In this document: piece after piece, positions 1 through 6,951 of the stretch
Layout: every line of letters starts with the position of its first letter
Numbering within the stretch: the stretch's first letter is position 1
NCBI GenBank assembly: GCA_003024985.2
Contig: PXIH01S0027088.1
Source of the DNA: Euperipatoides rowelli
Lineage: Eukaryota > Onychophora > Udeonychophora > Euonychophora > Peripatopsidae
DNA length: 10,310 nucleotides
Reading direction: 5' to 3' (one strand)
Position numbers and translations under genes: made by a program
Notes under the pieces: generated by a model
Seen by the model: the letters and a program-made list of their open reading frames with translations, nothing else
Told to the model about the DNA's origin: nothing
The model's database searches: none

Positions 1-11
1 TTCAGTAAAAA

Positions 12-336
12 ATGGATAAACAAAAATGACTCCATTATTTGAAATTACTTAGTCGAGCAAAAGGTCTGCAACGGAAAAGATTGATTCAAACCGCTCCTTT
101 AGATTTAATAAAAATCATTAGTGTAATTGCATTGAACGCCATTCGAGGAAATTTAAAATTAAGTCCACAAAAAACTTAAACGTTTACAAAAACATAAAAA
201 GATTTTACTTCTACTAGCTCAGAAAAAAGTACTGTTAAAAGCTAAAAAGACATTACTTGTACAACTTGGTGGATTTCTGCCAGCACTTCTAGCGGGGCTT
301 ATTCTTTCGATCATCAGATTGATCCCCAGTAGATAA
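12..336 (+). pseudogene. Small basic Polinton-type protein, broken
   Basis: This is a degraded gene of about 108 codons. It starts at the ATG at 12, has an in-frame TGA at 27-29 and TAA at 177-179, and continues one frame over from about 178 to a TAA at 334-336. The readable parts give a basic helical N-terminal half with 'LNAIRGNLKLSPQKT', then a lysine-rich stretch 'LQKHKKILLLLAQKK', then a hydrophobic C-terminus 'QLGGFLPALLAGL'. From memory of the families, a basic LSP...HKK segment followed by GGFLPALL is a recurrent small protein of Polinton/Maverick-type elements in animal genomes, perhaps a core or membrane-active virion peptide. That role is inferred and not shown by the sequence. The next gene begins only 6 nt after its stop, on the same strand. 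Confidence 0.6.
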
Positions 337-342
337 AAAGAA

Positions 343-970
343 ATGGAGAAAATGTATTTAGTTAAAGAAAATGAACTTTAAAAAGTTGTGAGACCACCAC
401 CTGAGCCTTTCCCAACATAACCATCATCTTTACTGATTGCATCCTCATCATTAGATCAAGAAATGACATCTATATTAAATTCTACCTCATTACTGGTCTT
501 TGATAAAATGCAACTTTACAATCAAGTCTTAATGAAATATTTGAATGCTATTAAAAAAGAAGAAAATAAAACGATACAACTTGAACTTCCATCTTCACAA
601 AAATCATTTCAACATATTTTAGATTTTATACCAAAGACTTATTGGAAATCTGCTCAAAATATCTTGAAATGTCTAAACATCCATCACACTTGGACTATAA
701 TGATAAAAATGAAATCATCATACAAAATCATACTTTACCCAACACTCATATCGTGGACTTATTAAAAAAAAATTTAGTGAAAGTAAAAACTAATAATCAC
801 CTAATGGACATTATGAATTTCAAGAAGCACTACTTCAAATGAACATTCTAAAATCTATCTTAAATATTGAACCAGTTGTGTCACACAATCCATCACTCTT
901 AGACAGGAAAAGAAAGAATATTATAAAACCAGCTTCACAAAGAGAGCAAAAAGTGAAAAGACATTTTTAA
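343..970 (+). pseudogene. Polinton-type protein with Pro-rich N-terminus, broken
   Basis: The reading frame opens at the ATG at 343. It carries in-frame TAA codons at 379-381 and 418-420, then stays open through the segment containing 'LYNQVLMKYLNAI'. It shifts frame near 660 and again near 820-835, and ends at the TAA at 968-970. Visible features are a short 'RPPPEPFP' proline run near residue 17, a helical middle, a polar 'NEIIIQNHTLPNTHIVDLL' section and a basic C-terminus 'REQKVKRHF'. Proteins with this layout (short N-terminus, proline run, 'LYNQxLxxYL' helix) recur beside the GGFLPALL protein in Polinton-like elements. Their function is not known to me. The gene faces the protease gene tail-to-tail across about 130 nt. 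Confidence 0.5.
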
Positions 971-1099
971 TATTTATATTAATAATGTAATTCTATTTGA
1001 ATAAATAAGTTTTGTAAAACAGTAAAAATAGTATGTATAATTTCATCTTAAAAAAATAAAAAGACATTTTTTTTAAACAAAATTTTTCATTAATCATAA
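971..1099. terminator. AT-rich convergent 3' end region
   Basis: This spacer lies between the stop of the plus-strand gene (970) and the stop of the minus-strand protease (1100). It contains AATAAA on the plus strand at 1000-1005 and again at 1055-1060, placed correctly to end the plus-strand transcript. A clear AATAAA for the minus strand is not present inside the spacer. A minus-strand AATAAA (plus TTTATT at 1171-1176) lies within the end of the protease gene. The assignment as a polyadenylation region is inferred from signal position only. Confidence 0.4.
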
Positions 1100-1567
1100 T
1101 TAAAATATTTCCATTAAAGGTTCTAGTAAATTAAAATGTCTGTTAATATAAAAGTTTATAAACATATCATTATGCTTATATTTATTTACAAATAAATTTG
1201 AAATGTCTATCATACTCCATCCTCTGCATCAGTGTAGGAGATAGAAGATGCAATACTGGCCGCACATGGTGCTTAGTCCTTGAATTAGTTGAGTAGTGTA
1301 TGTGATGGGTAAATGAAATATTTTTTAAATGTTTATAATATCTTTTGACGGTGGTGTTTGCCCGTAGGAATCTAAGCATTCCACTTGTTCCGTATCACAG
1401 TAGACAGCTAACCAATGTTCTCCAGGGTAAGCAGATGGATCGGTATTCAGGATGTAGGCTCCACGTTTAGGTTTTGCAGGGAGTTGAACTCTGGCGAAAA
1501 CACCATGGTATTGAGATGAAGTATAAGGATATTTTTGTAATATTTTCTCAATCTGTAAAGTATCCAT
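1100..1567 (-). pseudogene. Adenain-type cysteine protease (PRO), two nonsense codons
   Basis: This 155-codon frame runs from the ATG at 1565-1567 to the TAA at 1100-1102. It has no frameshift, only in-frame TAA at 1325-1327 (codon 81) and TGA at 1229-1231 (codon 113). All hallmarks of the adenovirus/Polinton maturation protease are visible: 'NTDPSAYPGEHWLAVY' with the catalytic His at residue 51, 'LDSYG' with the acidic residue Asp66, the oxyanion Gln96 in 'IQG', and the nucleophile Cys102 in 'STMCGQYCIFYLL'. In this family the enzyme cleaves capsid and core precursors during virion maturation. The length is shorter than the roughly 200 residues of adenovirus adenain. The start lies 5 nt after the major capsid gene's stop, so the two were probably co-transcribed. 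The stops make this copy inactive unless read through. Confidence 0.88.
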
Positions 1568-1572
1568 AGTTT

Positions 1573-2863
1573 TTAAGTCGTATAGTTACAATTAACTTTT
1601 CTTTTATGATTGATTTCTAAAATATTTTCAAAGACAGCTTAGATGATTAGAACTATAGTTTGTGGTAGAGGGATAGCGAATTGTATATCGATTCTTAAAT
1701 CACCGTGCTTGATAAAGGGGTAATGGTCTTGTGTTTCTAAGTCGGGGCTTAAATCATAGCAATATAACGTGCAGCCACTAGGATAATCTTTGCGAGTGAT
1801 AACCCCTCCGACATCTTTAAACGTTTTTCCTGTACNGCTGAAAATAGTATTATAAGCATTCAGATATTGATTATTATTGTAATCTAATTGTAAANGTTTG
1901 AATGGATACTGTTCATTATCTAAATAATTTTAAATAATTTAAATCAAAATGTTGAAAATTAAATGGATTCTTTTTATAATCTCCATTAAAAGCTGCATAA
2001 TCTACAAAGGTTAGAATTAAATATTTAGGAATTTGTCCAAAAAATAAATTATCTTATTACGCAAACTTTCCAGAATGGAAATCATTTTACATACGGTACG
2101 GTCCATAGGATATTTAGCCGATGGTTTTAATAATGCATGAGCATGACCTAATAAAATTAAAGGGGAGATGATGACTTTACGTACATAGAGTTTACATTCT
2201 TCTATTTGTATTTTATTTCCTTCAGCCACTTCATTTATCAGTAAACAAAATGTATTTCTATTTCTATTTAGACGGATTTTCATATTCACCTCATTCAATA
2301 AATATTTTGATAGGAAAAATATATCACTATGAATAGGACCCATAAGTTCTACACTTTGACTGTTTTTAAAAAATTCACTTCTTTTTTTGAATCTATCATT
2401 TCTTGCATCTAGAGCATCCATGTCGCCTGTGGTATCTATTTAAATAATGCGTTGGTAAGTTGTGTAGTGATAGCATCTTCGTAATTCAATAATGTTTTGA
2501 TGAGAGCTCGATAGGGATAGTATGGATTGGTCTGGGAGACGATAGTATCATTTAGACTCACACAAATATAATTAAACAAAGAATGAAGTAATAAATTGAT
2601 GGGGCCTACATTATCTTCATGGTCTAAGTCTTCACCGTTCCGATTCACAATTTAGATTTCACATAAAGTCTTGTATGGTTTAAATCTATATATTGTTCAC
2701 CGCTGGCTGAAATGAAGTTGATAGGTGCTGATGTAGTAAGAGAAGATAAAGGGATACACTCTACCCATTGGCCTTTTATAATAGAGGTTTGCGTCACTGG
2801 TACGGTAAATAAATCCAATTCAGATTTAGCACACTCACAGGAATGATGATTAATTAAAGATAT
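1573..2863 (-). pseudogene. Major capsid (hexon-like) protein, F54H12.2-like, broken
   Basis: About 430 codons of a Polinton capsid protein can be followed on the minus strand through at least four frame changes (near 2652, 2436, 2050 and 1935). Key readable pieces in order are 'HHSCECAKSELDLF' at the N-terminus, 'NVGPINLLLHSLFNY', 'ALIKTLLNYEDAI', 'MGPIHSDIFF', 'ISPLILLGHAHALLK', 'NPFNFQHFDLNYL', 'VGGVITRKDYPSG' and 'FENILEIN'. These match the family annotated as F54H12.2-like in animal genomes, which I take to be the double jelly-roll major capsid protein. That equivalence is from memory and fits the gene order. A TAA at 1639-1641 sits inside the last conserved block. The expected start codon reads ATA at 2861-2863. 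Two N bases (1836, 1895) fall inside. The gene ends 5 nt before the protease start. Confidence 0.8.
1921..1940 (+). repeat. 10 bp tandem duplication in the capsid gene
   Basis: The decamer TAAATAATTT occurs twice, back to back. On the minus strand it falls between the frame ending 'FDLNYL' and the frame starting 'NEQYPF'. Ten extra bases change the frame by one, which accounts for this break in the capsid gene. Confidence 0.75.
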
Positions 2864-2869
2864 TTTTTT

Positions 2870-3311
2870 TTATAAGAATATATTTTTAATGCTAGATGTT
2901 CTTTTCTTCCTCCTTTTCTTCTTCTGACTCTTATGAAATCTTTTTACTAACGAACCAGCTGAACAGGACTGTCTCTTTTTATTCTTTTTTGTCGAGTGAG
3001 ATTTTATTTTTCTTTTTCTGCTGCCACCTCCTTGTTTGGGCATTAGGGGTGAAATTTTTTGACCAACATCTTGCATCACACCACTAGCGACATCTTTAGC
3101 TGCGATCATAAGATGAGGTTTTAATGTAGTAGCGGCTTTACATATTTTAGGAGTTATGTATCTGACTCCTCTACTCACTAGAGGGACTACTTTCTATAAA
3201 CTACTGAAAAAAGATCCCAAGGTGTAACCGTACTGTACCAGACTTCTTCAGAATACATCAAAATCCCCGCACACCAACTTGTCTATCGTAATAGTCTTTA
3301 TAGGTATTCAT
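2870..3311 (-). pseudogene. Basic nucleoprotein-like (pVII/pX-position) protein, N-terminus broken
   Basis: An intact frame from 3178 to the stop at 2870 encodes about 102 residues. Its second half is extremely basic ('GGGSRKRKIKS' and 'KSQKKKRRKKRTSS'). The same frame continues upstream through a TAG at 3194-3196, reading 'VQYGYTLGSFFSSL' then 'KVVPLVSRGVRYITPK', up to a TGA at 3248-3250. A shift near 3258 then leads to an ATG at 3309-3311 followed by 'NTYKDYYDRQVGV'. A hydrophobic 'GYGLGS..F' start, a helical middle and a GGG-Arg/Lys tail is typical of a small Polinton protein located directly upstream of the major capsid gene. By position and charge it resembles adenovirus core proteins, so DNA condensation in the virion is an inference. 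The ATG at 3311 is more likely the ancestral start than the internal one at 3178. Confidence 0.65.
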
Positions 3312-3313
3312 GA

Positions 3314-4139
3314 TTATTCAAAATAGGGTGAACAACGTAAATGAAAATGAAGTTTGAGTAACACTTTACCGTAAGTGAATAGGATCGACGCTTCTGTATC
3401 GTCTCTGGTGTCTATTTCTATAGTGTCGAATAATTGTCTTGGTACCGGTACCGGTAAATAATGTGGGATATCAAATCTTTTATTAATCATACAATTTTGT
3501 GTTTTAGTGTCTATGGGTATACTAACATCAGAATAACTATTTATATCACTGGGATAAGCACTTATTATTTTCATCTGTTTGAAATCCTTATAGACAAATG
3601 TAGTTAGATTTTGTTTTTTCGTACTGATTAGTGAAGTCACCATTTCAATACAAGATGTATTTTTAAATTCATCTACTTTAGCTCTTTAAATCCTAGAAGT
3701 CTGCATACATGTTGTGAGAATTGTAATTCTGAGAGGTATAAAGTTTTCCAGATCTATTCAGGTTGAGGTTAATACTACTAATGGATGTTTTAAAACTAAA
3801 AGGTTCAATTTAAAATTAAAAAAAAGTAGATTTAATAGTATATTAATCACAACTATAAGTTCTTAAATGGTAGAATAGATCCCTACAGGGATAATAAATT
3901 TTTCAACATGTAGCCGGATGTTATTTAATTCATATGTATAAAAGAAATAAATATTATTATTTTCATTTGTAGTATATCATGTTTGTGGATATTGAATTTC
4001 AGCTACTCCAACTTCATAATCAGTGCCTGTTAAATTTAATGTCTTAGAAAGTTTAATTTTAAAATTTTGTGGTCTATTTTCGGAATAATATTCCATACAA
4101 CTAACTGTTGGAAGGTAAGGTAATATAAAACTGAGTCAT
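3314..4139 (-). pseudogene. Minor capsid (penton-like, single jelly-roll) protein, broken
   Basis: The gene starts at the ATG at 4137-4139 with 'MTQFYITLPSNS', then shifts frame at about 4103 into a segment containing 'NFKIKLSKTLNL' and 'TDYEVGVAEIQYPQT'. The middle reads 'KFIIPVGIYSTI' and 'ELIVVINILLN', with further breaks between 3650 and 3960. The last 109 residues (3643-3314) are intact, with 'FDTIEIDTRDD' followed by 'YGKVLLKLHF'. The N-terminal 'LPSNS', the 'YEVGLxEIxYP' block, the 'IPxGxY' turn and the C-terminal 'FDTIEIxIRDDT..GKxxxTLHF' are the marks of the Polinton/adintovirus penton-type minor capsid protein, which in related viruses occupies capsid vertices. Its start overlaps the integrase stop as ATGA, and it ends 2 nt before the next gene's start, so tight co-transcription is likely. 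Confidence 0.75.
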
Positions 4140-4930
4140 AATTTTTTCAAGTCTTTTCCTGGGACCCAAGAATTAAATGAAGAAAGATAACCTTGCCACT
4201 TGATTAAATAATATTTTTCTCGCCCTCTTTTTTCTTCTTTCAATATTTTTTCTATAGTATAATAATCACTACTGTCTTTCTTAATAGCTTGTAGTTCTAC
4301 TTTGTAGCATGTCCCAACAATGACTTCATTATTCAAATCTTTTATTTTATTTACTGGTGGGACTGTAGGCCTACGTTCCATGATAATAAATATTTCTTGA
4401 GTCCAATTGGGGAGGTACCCGTTTTCAAAGGTTCTTTTCATTTTAGATATTATAACTTGTCATATTAAATTTAAAGGATTGAGATTCATCCCATAATTTA
4501 TCTTTATATAAAGCCTTAGAGATTTCTTTTTCATTTTTATTAGTTACTTCTATTGGACTTATTTGAATACTTCTATGAAAAGTATGATTATAACTTTTCA
4601 CGAGTTGGGCAAGATATCTAAATATTTTAAAGTATTTTTTTAGCAGTGAAATATCCACATATGTGTCTTTAATGTCCGTTTGAAGTGTCCAACGACCACA
4701 GCTTTTAATTCTGACTTAGTGGTAAAGAAATGAATATTATTTTATTTTAAATAACTTTGAAAGATGTGGTTCTGAAATTCTTTGCCATCATCTGTCTGGA
4801 TCTAATTCGATTTACGTTCTTGTATAATTTTTTTAAAGGTAAGAATTTCTTTAGCTGTTTTAGTTTTCATTGATAGCATATAAGTTTAAGTTTCATACAT
4901 CTGATACGTATCATATTTTGATAACTAATA
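4136..4930 (-). pseudogene. Retroviral-type integrase with C-terminal chromodomain, broken
   Basis: The C-terminal 101 residues (4441-4136) are intact: an SH3-like segment with 'FENGYLPNWTQEIF' (residues 5-18), then a chromodomain at about 60-97 ('YTIEKIL', 'YYLIKWQGY', 'FNSWVP') that retains the Trp and Tyr typical of the methyl-lysine cage. Upstream lie 'VKSYNHTFHRSIQISPIEV', 'AVVVGHFKRTLKTHMW', 'FFTTKSELKA', the core 'QTDDGKEF' (second Asp at 4790-4792) and 'TYMLSMKTKTAKE'. This is the DDE integrase of Polinton/Maverick elements, which joins element ends to chromosomal DNA. Frameshifts occur near 4650, 4612 and 4463, with stops inside the core. The zinc-binding region and first catalytic Asp are not recognisable. 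The third acidic position reads Gly (codon 4688-4690). The upstream limit is approximate. Confidence 0.82.
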
Positions 4931-5155
4931 ACCTGAAATAAAAATTCCATAAGTATTTATATATCCCTACTACATCATCATCATCTAGAAAAACAAAATA
5001 CTAACTTCTGATTGGTTAATAATGTTATGAGTGTTAGGAATGACCTAGAACAAATGTATACTGTATAAAAATATTTATTTAACATGTAAAATATTTTTAC
5101 ACCACAAAATTTTCAAACTAGTTTTTATTTTTCAACTAGATGAAAAATTATTTAT
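4931..5155. other. AT-rich gap, no gene recognised
   Basis: Neither strand keeps a readable frame of useful length here. The stretch includes a TATAAAAATA motif on the plus strand near 5064 and one ATTGG (CCAAT on the minus strand) near 5011. These could belong to an integrase promoter, but they are too common in DNA this AT-rich to call. The missing N-terminal part of the integrase should have lain here and has decayed or been deleted. Confidence 0.4.
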
Positions 5156-5323
5156 TTAAGAAAATTTTTTATTCAATTTTTCAATGACATTTTTAAATAA
5201 AAAGTTATTATTTTTAACATGAGAATAAATTCCATTTCTTTCGTAGAAGTAAATGTAATGTAATGGTGGATTTTCATGAAATTTAGTTACATATTAATCA
5301 ATATCTATAACATTAGCAGACAT
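5156..5323 (-). pseudogene. Small ORF of 55 codons with one stop
   Basis: An ATG at 5321-5323 opens a frame that runs to TAA at 5156-5158, interrupted only by TAA at codon 10 (5294-5296). After that stop it reads 'YVTKFHENPPLHYIYFYERN' and ends in a lysine/asparagine-rich helix. I recognise no family. It lies 12 nt downstream of the next minus-strand ORF, and that compactness is the main argument that it was a gene. In DNA this AT-rich, 45 open codons on their own would be weak evidence. Confidence 0.35.
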
Positions 5324-5335
5324 TTTGGATTGATT

Positions 5336-5557
5336 TTAAGCCATAAATAGTGTTTGTTGTAACAGTCTTTTAGAAAGTAATTTTTTAGCTTTGAATTTTA
5401 GTTCTTTAGGGGTTAAGTTTGGATTTCTTTCTTTATACATATAAATCAAATTGAAATATATGGACTGGTGGATATACTGCACAAAGTTAAAATGATCAAT
5501 AGAGTCCATTGTTGATGAGTGTGAGAGTTCAGGTTTCTTTTGCAGTTCTTTTATCAT
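5336..5557 (-). CDS. Hypothetical basic helical protein, 73 residues
   Basis: This intact frame starts at the ATG at 5555-5557, where the preceding ORF's stop overlaps as ATGA. It contains 'FNFVQYIHQSIYFNLIYMY' and then 'NPNLTPKELKFKAKKLLSKR', which reads as a hydrophobic aromatic helix followed by a basic amphipathic one. No family is recognised. It may be a separate overlapping gene, or the C-terminal half of the upstream ORF split by a single indel near 5556, since the hydrophobic end of that ORF would run smoothly into this one. Unlike the capsid genes it has no internal stop. No ribosome-binding logic applies in a eukaryotic host, so the ATGA overlap would need reinitiation or a frameshift. 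Confidence 0.45.
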   Translation of the reverse strand: MIKELQKKPELSHSSTMDSIDHFNFVQYIHQSIYFNLIYMYKERNPNLTPKELKFKAKKLLSKRLLQQTLFMA

Positions 5558-5868
5558 GGCATAAACACATTTAATATGATTATAACATATTCATAAGTTA
5601 ACTGATCTTTGAAATTAAAATTTTTTCCCGTTTTGGATCTTAGAAGATAAATCGAAGTTTGAATTTCATTAAAGTCCATTGTAGTATTACCTTCAGGGTG
5701 TACCTCTGCAGTCGGTGGTGAGGATAATTGATTCCCATTAAATGGTTGATGGGGTGGAAGTGGGTCCATATAATGATTGGTAGTTCCATCGTCAGCTTGA
5801 TAGAGTGTATTGGCAAACAGATTCAAAGGTTGTGAATTTCTATCTTCGGGTATGATGGAATAACTCAT
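5554..5868 (-). CDS. Hypothetical protein, 104 residues, Pro-rich polar N-terminus
   Basis: This intact frame runs from the ATG at 5866-5868 to the TGA at 5554-5556. The first 65 residues are polar, proline-rich and net acidic ('YMDPLPPHQPFNGNQLSSPP', 'TAEVHPEGNTTMDF') and look disordered. The remaining 40 become hydrophobic and helical ('FKDQLTYEYVIIILNVF'). I recognise no family. It is preceded by a CCAAT-rich repeat array and a TATA-like stretch, and is the first of three closely spaced minus-strand ORFs. Position next to the integrase end of the element suggests an accessory or early gene, but this is inference. The lack of stops in a heavily decayed neighbourhood is notable but could be chance over 315 nt. 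Confidence 0.5.
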   Translation of the reverse strand: MSYSIIPEDRNSQPLNLFANTLYQADDGTTNHYMDPLPPHQPFNGNQLSSPPTAEVHPEGNTTMDFNEIQTSIYLLRSKTGKNFNFKDQLTYEYVIIILNVFMP

Positions 5869-5950
5869 GATGCTTCGATACTACTTGTAAAAAAATAGCT
5901 CACAGTTCAACTCGTTAGTATCAGCGGTGAAATAATGTTAGAAAAAACAG

Positions 5951-6155
5951 TATTTTTAAACACACTCATCTGTTATATGATTGGCTGAGAAAATATGAAC
6001 CAATAAGATTGCATCTTGGGTTTGATTAGATAGAAAGATATAAACCAATAAGATTACATATTGAGTTTGATTAGCTGAGAATATATGAGATTACATCTTG
6101 GCGTTTGATTGGTTGATGAACCAATGAGATTACTACTTGGGTTTGATTGGTTGTT
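5951..6155 (-). promoter_or_regulatory. Probable CCAAT/TATA-like promoter of the 5868-5156 ORFs
   Basis: Reading toward the ATG at 5868, CCAAT boxes in both orientations (within 5978-6155) are followed by TTTAAAAATA at 5951-5960, a TATA-like element 80-90 nt upstream of the ATG. The order CCAAT array, TATA-like box, short leader, ATG is that of a eukaryotic polymerase II promoter. The assignment rests on motif position only. Confidence 0.4.
5978..6155 (+). repeat. Tandem 45/38 bp CCAAT-bearing repeats, 4.3 copies
   Basis: Units begin TGATTRG at 5978, 6023, 6068, 6106 and 6144 (the last truncated), with lengths 45, 45, 38 and 38 bp. The shared core is TGATTGGNTGA, then AACCAATAAGATTACA (lost in unit 3, shortened in unit 4), then TCTTGGGTT. 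Most units place ATTGG at the start and CCAAT about 15-20 bp later, so each holds an inverted pair of CCAAT boxes, the core bound by NF-Y in animals. The array lies between two minus-strand genes. Confidence 0.8.
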
Positions 6156-6249
6156 ACTTTTTAATCTAGAGTTTAAGGTATGGCTTTTTTCTTTTCATGA
6201 GCGGAATATAGATCCTTTGCCGTTTAATGGAGATTTTAATCCCATAATA

Positions 6250-6255
6250 TTTATT
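6250..6255 (-). terminator. AATAAA polyadenylation signal
   Basis: A canonical AATAAA on the minus strand lies 6 nt after the TAA (6262-6264) that ends the long frame of the upstream spliced gene. Its position supports a genuine transcript end there. Confidence 0.5.
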
Positions 6256-6261
6256 GAATAG

Positions 6262-6817
6262 TTACGGGTGTCTCAATTGATTACCAGGGTAATGGTTACT
6301 GCAGAAATACGTTCCTTCTATTTCAGGCTGATCAGAAGAGGTATCGTAACATTGAAAGATGTAACTTCTTTTCTTCATTTGTGGAGGGAGTAATGATCTT
6401 GGGATGGATTGATTCTCCGGTGTAGTAATCAGTAACTAATCCTGGGTAGGTGGTATCTCATTTAGTGAAGAGGCTATCTGAGTAGGTGGTATCTCATTCG
6501 GTGTTGAAGCACGTTCATTTTGCGTTAATGTTAGCATCGCAGTGGATGCGATGGAGTCTAGTGATGGAAATAGGGAATCTAGTGATGGTAATATGGTGGA
6601 GACTACTGCTGGTAATTGAGTAAGCTCATACTTGTCGAGATCAAAAATTTTTGTGCGAACCCGTCATAGTTGTGATCGGTAATAGTACAATAATCGGAAT
6701 TCTCTTATTGAATGAAATTATTGCCAAATGCATCCTGGATCGGGTCATTGGTGATTGTAGGGTGGTGAATCTGTAATGGTGATCACTTCAGGTTTGGCAT
6801 AAAGGGCTTGATATTTT
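6262..6817 (-). pseudogene. Downstream exon of an unknown two-exon gene, with stops and shifts
   Basis: A splice acceptor (pyrimidine-rich stretch ending TTATAG, AG at 6818-6819) leads into 'KYQALYAKPEVITITDSPP', then after one shift 'NDPIQDAFGNNF' and 'NSDYCTITDHNYDGFAQKF'. After another shift, a frame from 6663 to 6262 is open except for TAG at 6436-6438. That frame contains two amino-acid repeats, 'PSLDSLFPSLDS' and 'NEIPPTQ' twice (10 residues apart), then 'PPQMKKRSYIFQCYD' and 'GTYFCSNHYPGNQLRHP'. It stops at 6262-6264, with AATAAA following. I recognise no family. The Ser/Thr/Pro/Leu repeats suggest a disordered linker before a small Cys/His/Tyr-containing C-terminal module. With the upstream exon it would make a coiled-coil protein of roughly 250 residues. 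Decay is lighter than in the capsid genes. Confidence 0.5.
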
Positions 6818-6951
6818 CTATAAATAATGAAACAGAGAAAGGAAAAATATTGAATATATAATATCTAATAAAATAATACTTAGAAAAAAAAATAATGGAT
6901 ATATAATGTCTAATAAATTAATACACTTAGAAAAAAATATTTTATACATAC
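6818..6951 (-). other. Putative intron with an internal 45 bp tandem repeat
   Basis: The minus strand shows a donor GTATGT at 6951-6946 directly after coding-like 'LEVKKKEL', and an acceptor with a pyrimidine-rich tract ending TTATAG at 6818. The 134 nt between are AT-rich and stop-filled. Inside, 6852-6896 and 6897-6940 are diverged copies of a 45 bp unit (ATATATAATATCTAATAAA-like). The phases of the flanking best frames do not match exactly, so an indel in one exon or a slightly different junction has to be assumed. Confidence 0.4.

Noticed and set aside
1182-1379. 65-residue minus-strand frame over the protease tail
   Set aside because: It is an out-of-frame shadow. The neighbouring frame contains the conserved 'CGQYC' block of the protease.
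2896-3087. 63-residue plus-strand frame rich in Ser and Phe
   Set aside because: It is the antisense of the lysine/arginine-rich nucleoprotein-like gene, and its composition follows from that.
3881-3894. Short palindrome ATCCCT-AC-AGGGAT
   Set aside because: It lies within the conserved 'IIPVGIYS' coding block of the penton-like gene and is probably a by-product of codon sequence.
4000-4100. Possible intron explaining the penton frame changes
   Set aside because: No donor/acceptor pair fits the frame changes, and conserved residues continue directly across them, so small indels are the simpler reading.
4136-4441. Chromodomain as part of a Ty3/gypsy chromovirus
   Set aside because: No reverse transcriptase, RNase H or LTR is present, the 'GYLPNWTxE' region before the chromodomain is typical of Polinton integrases, and capsid and adenain genes flank it.
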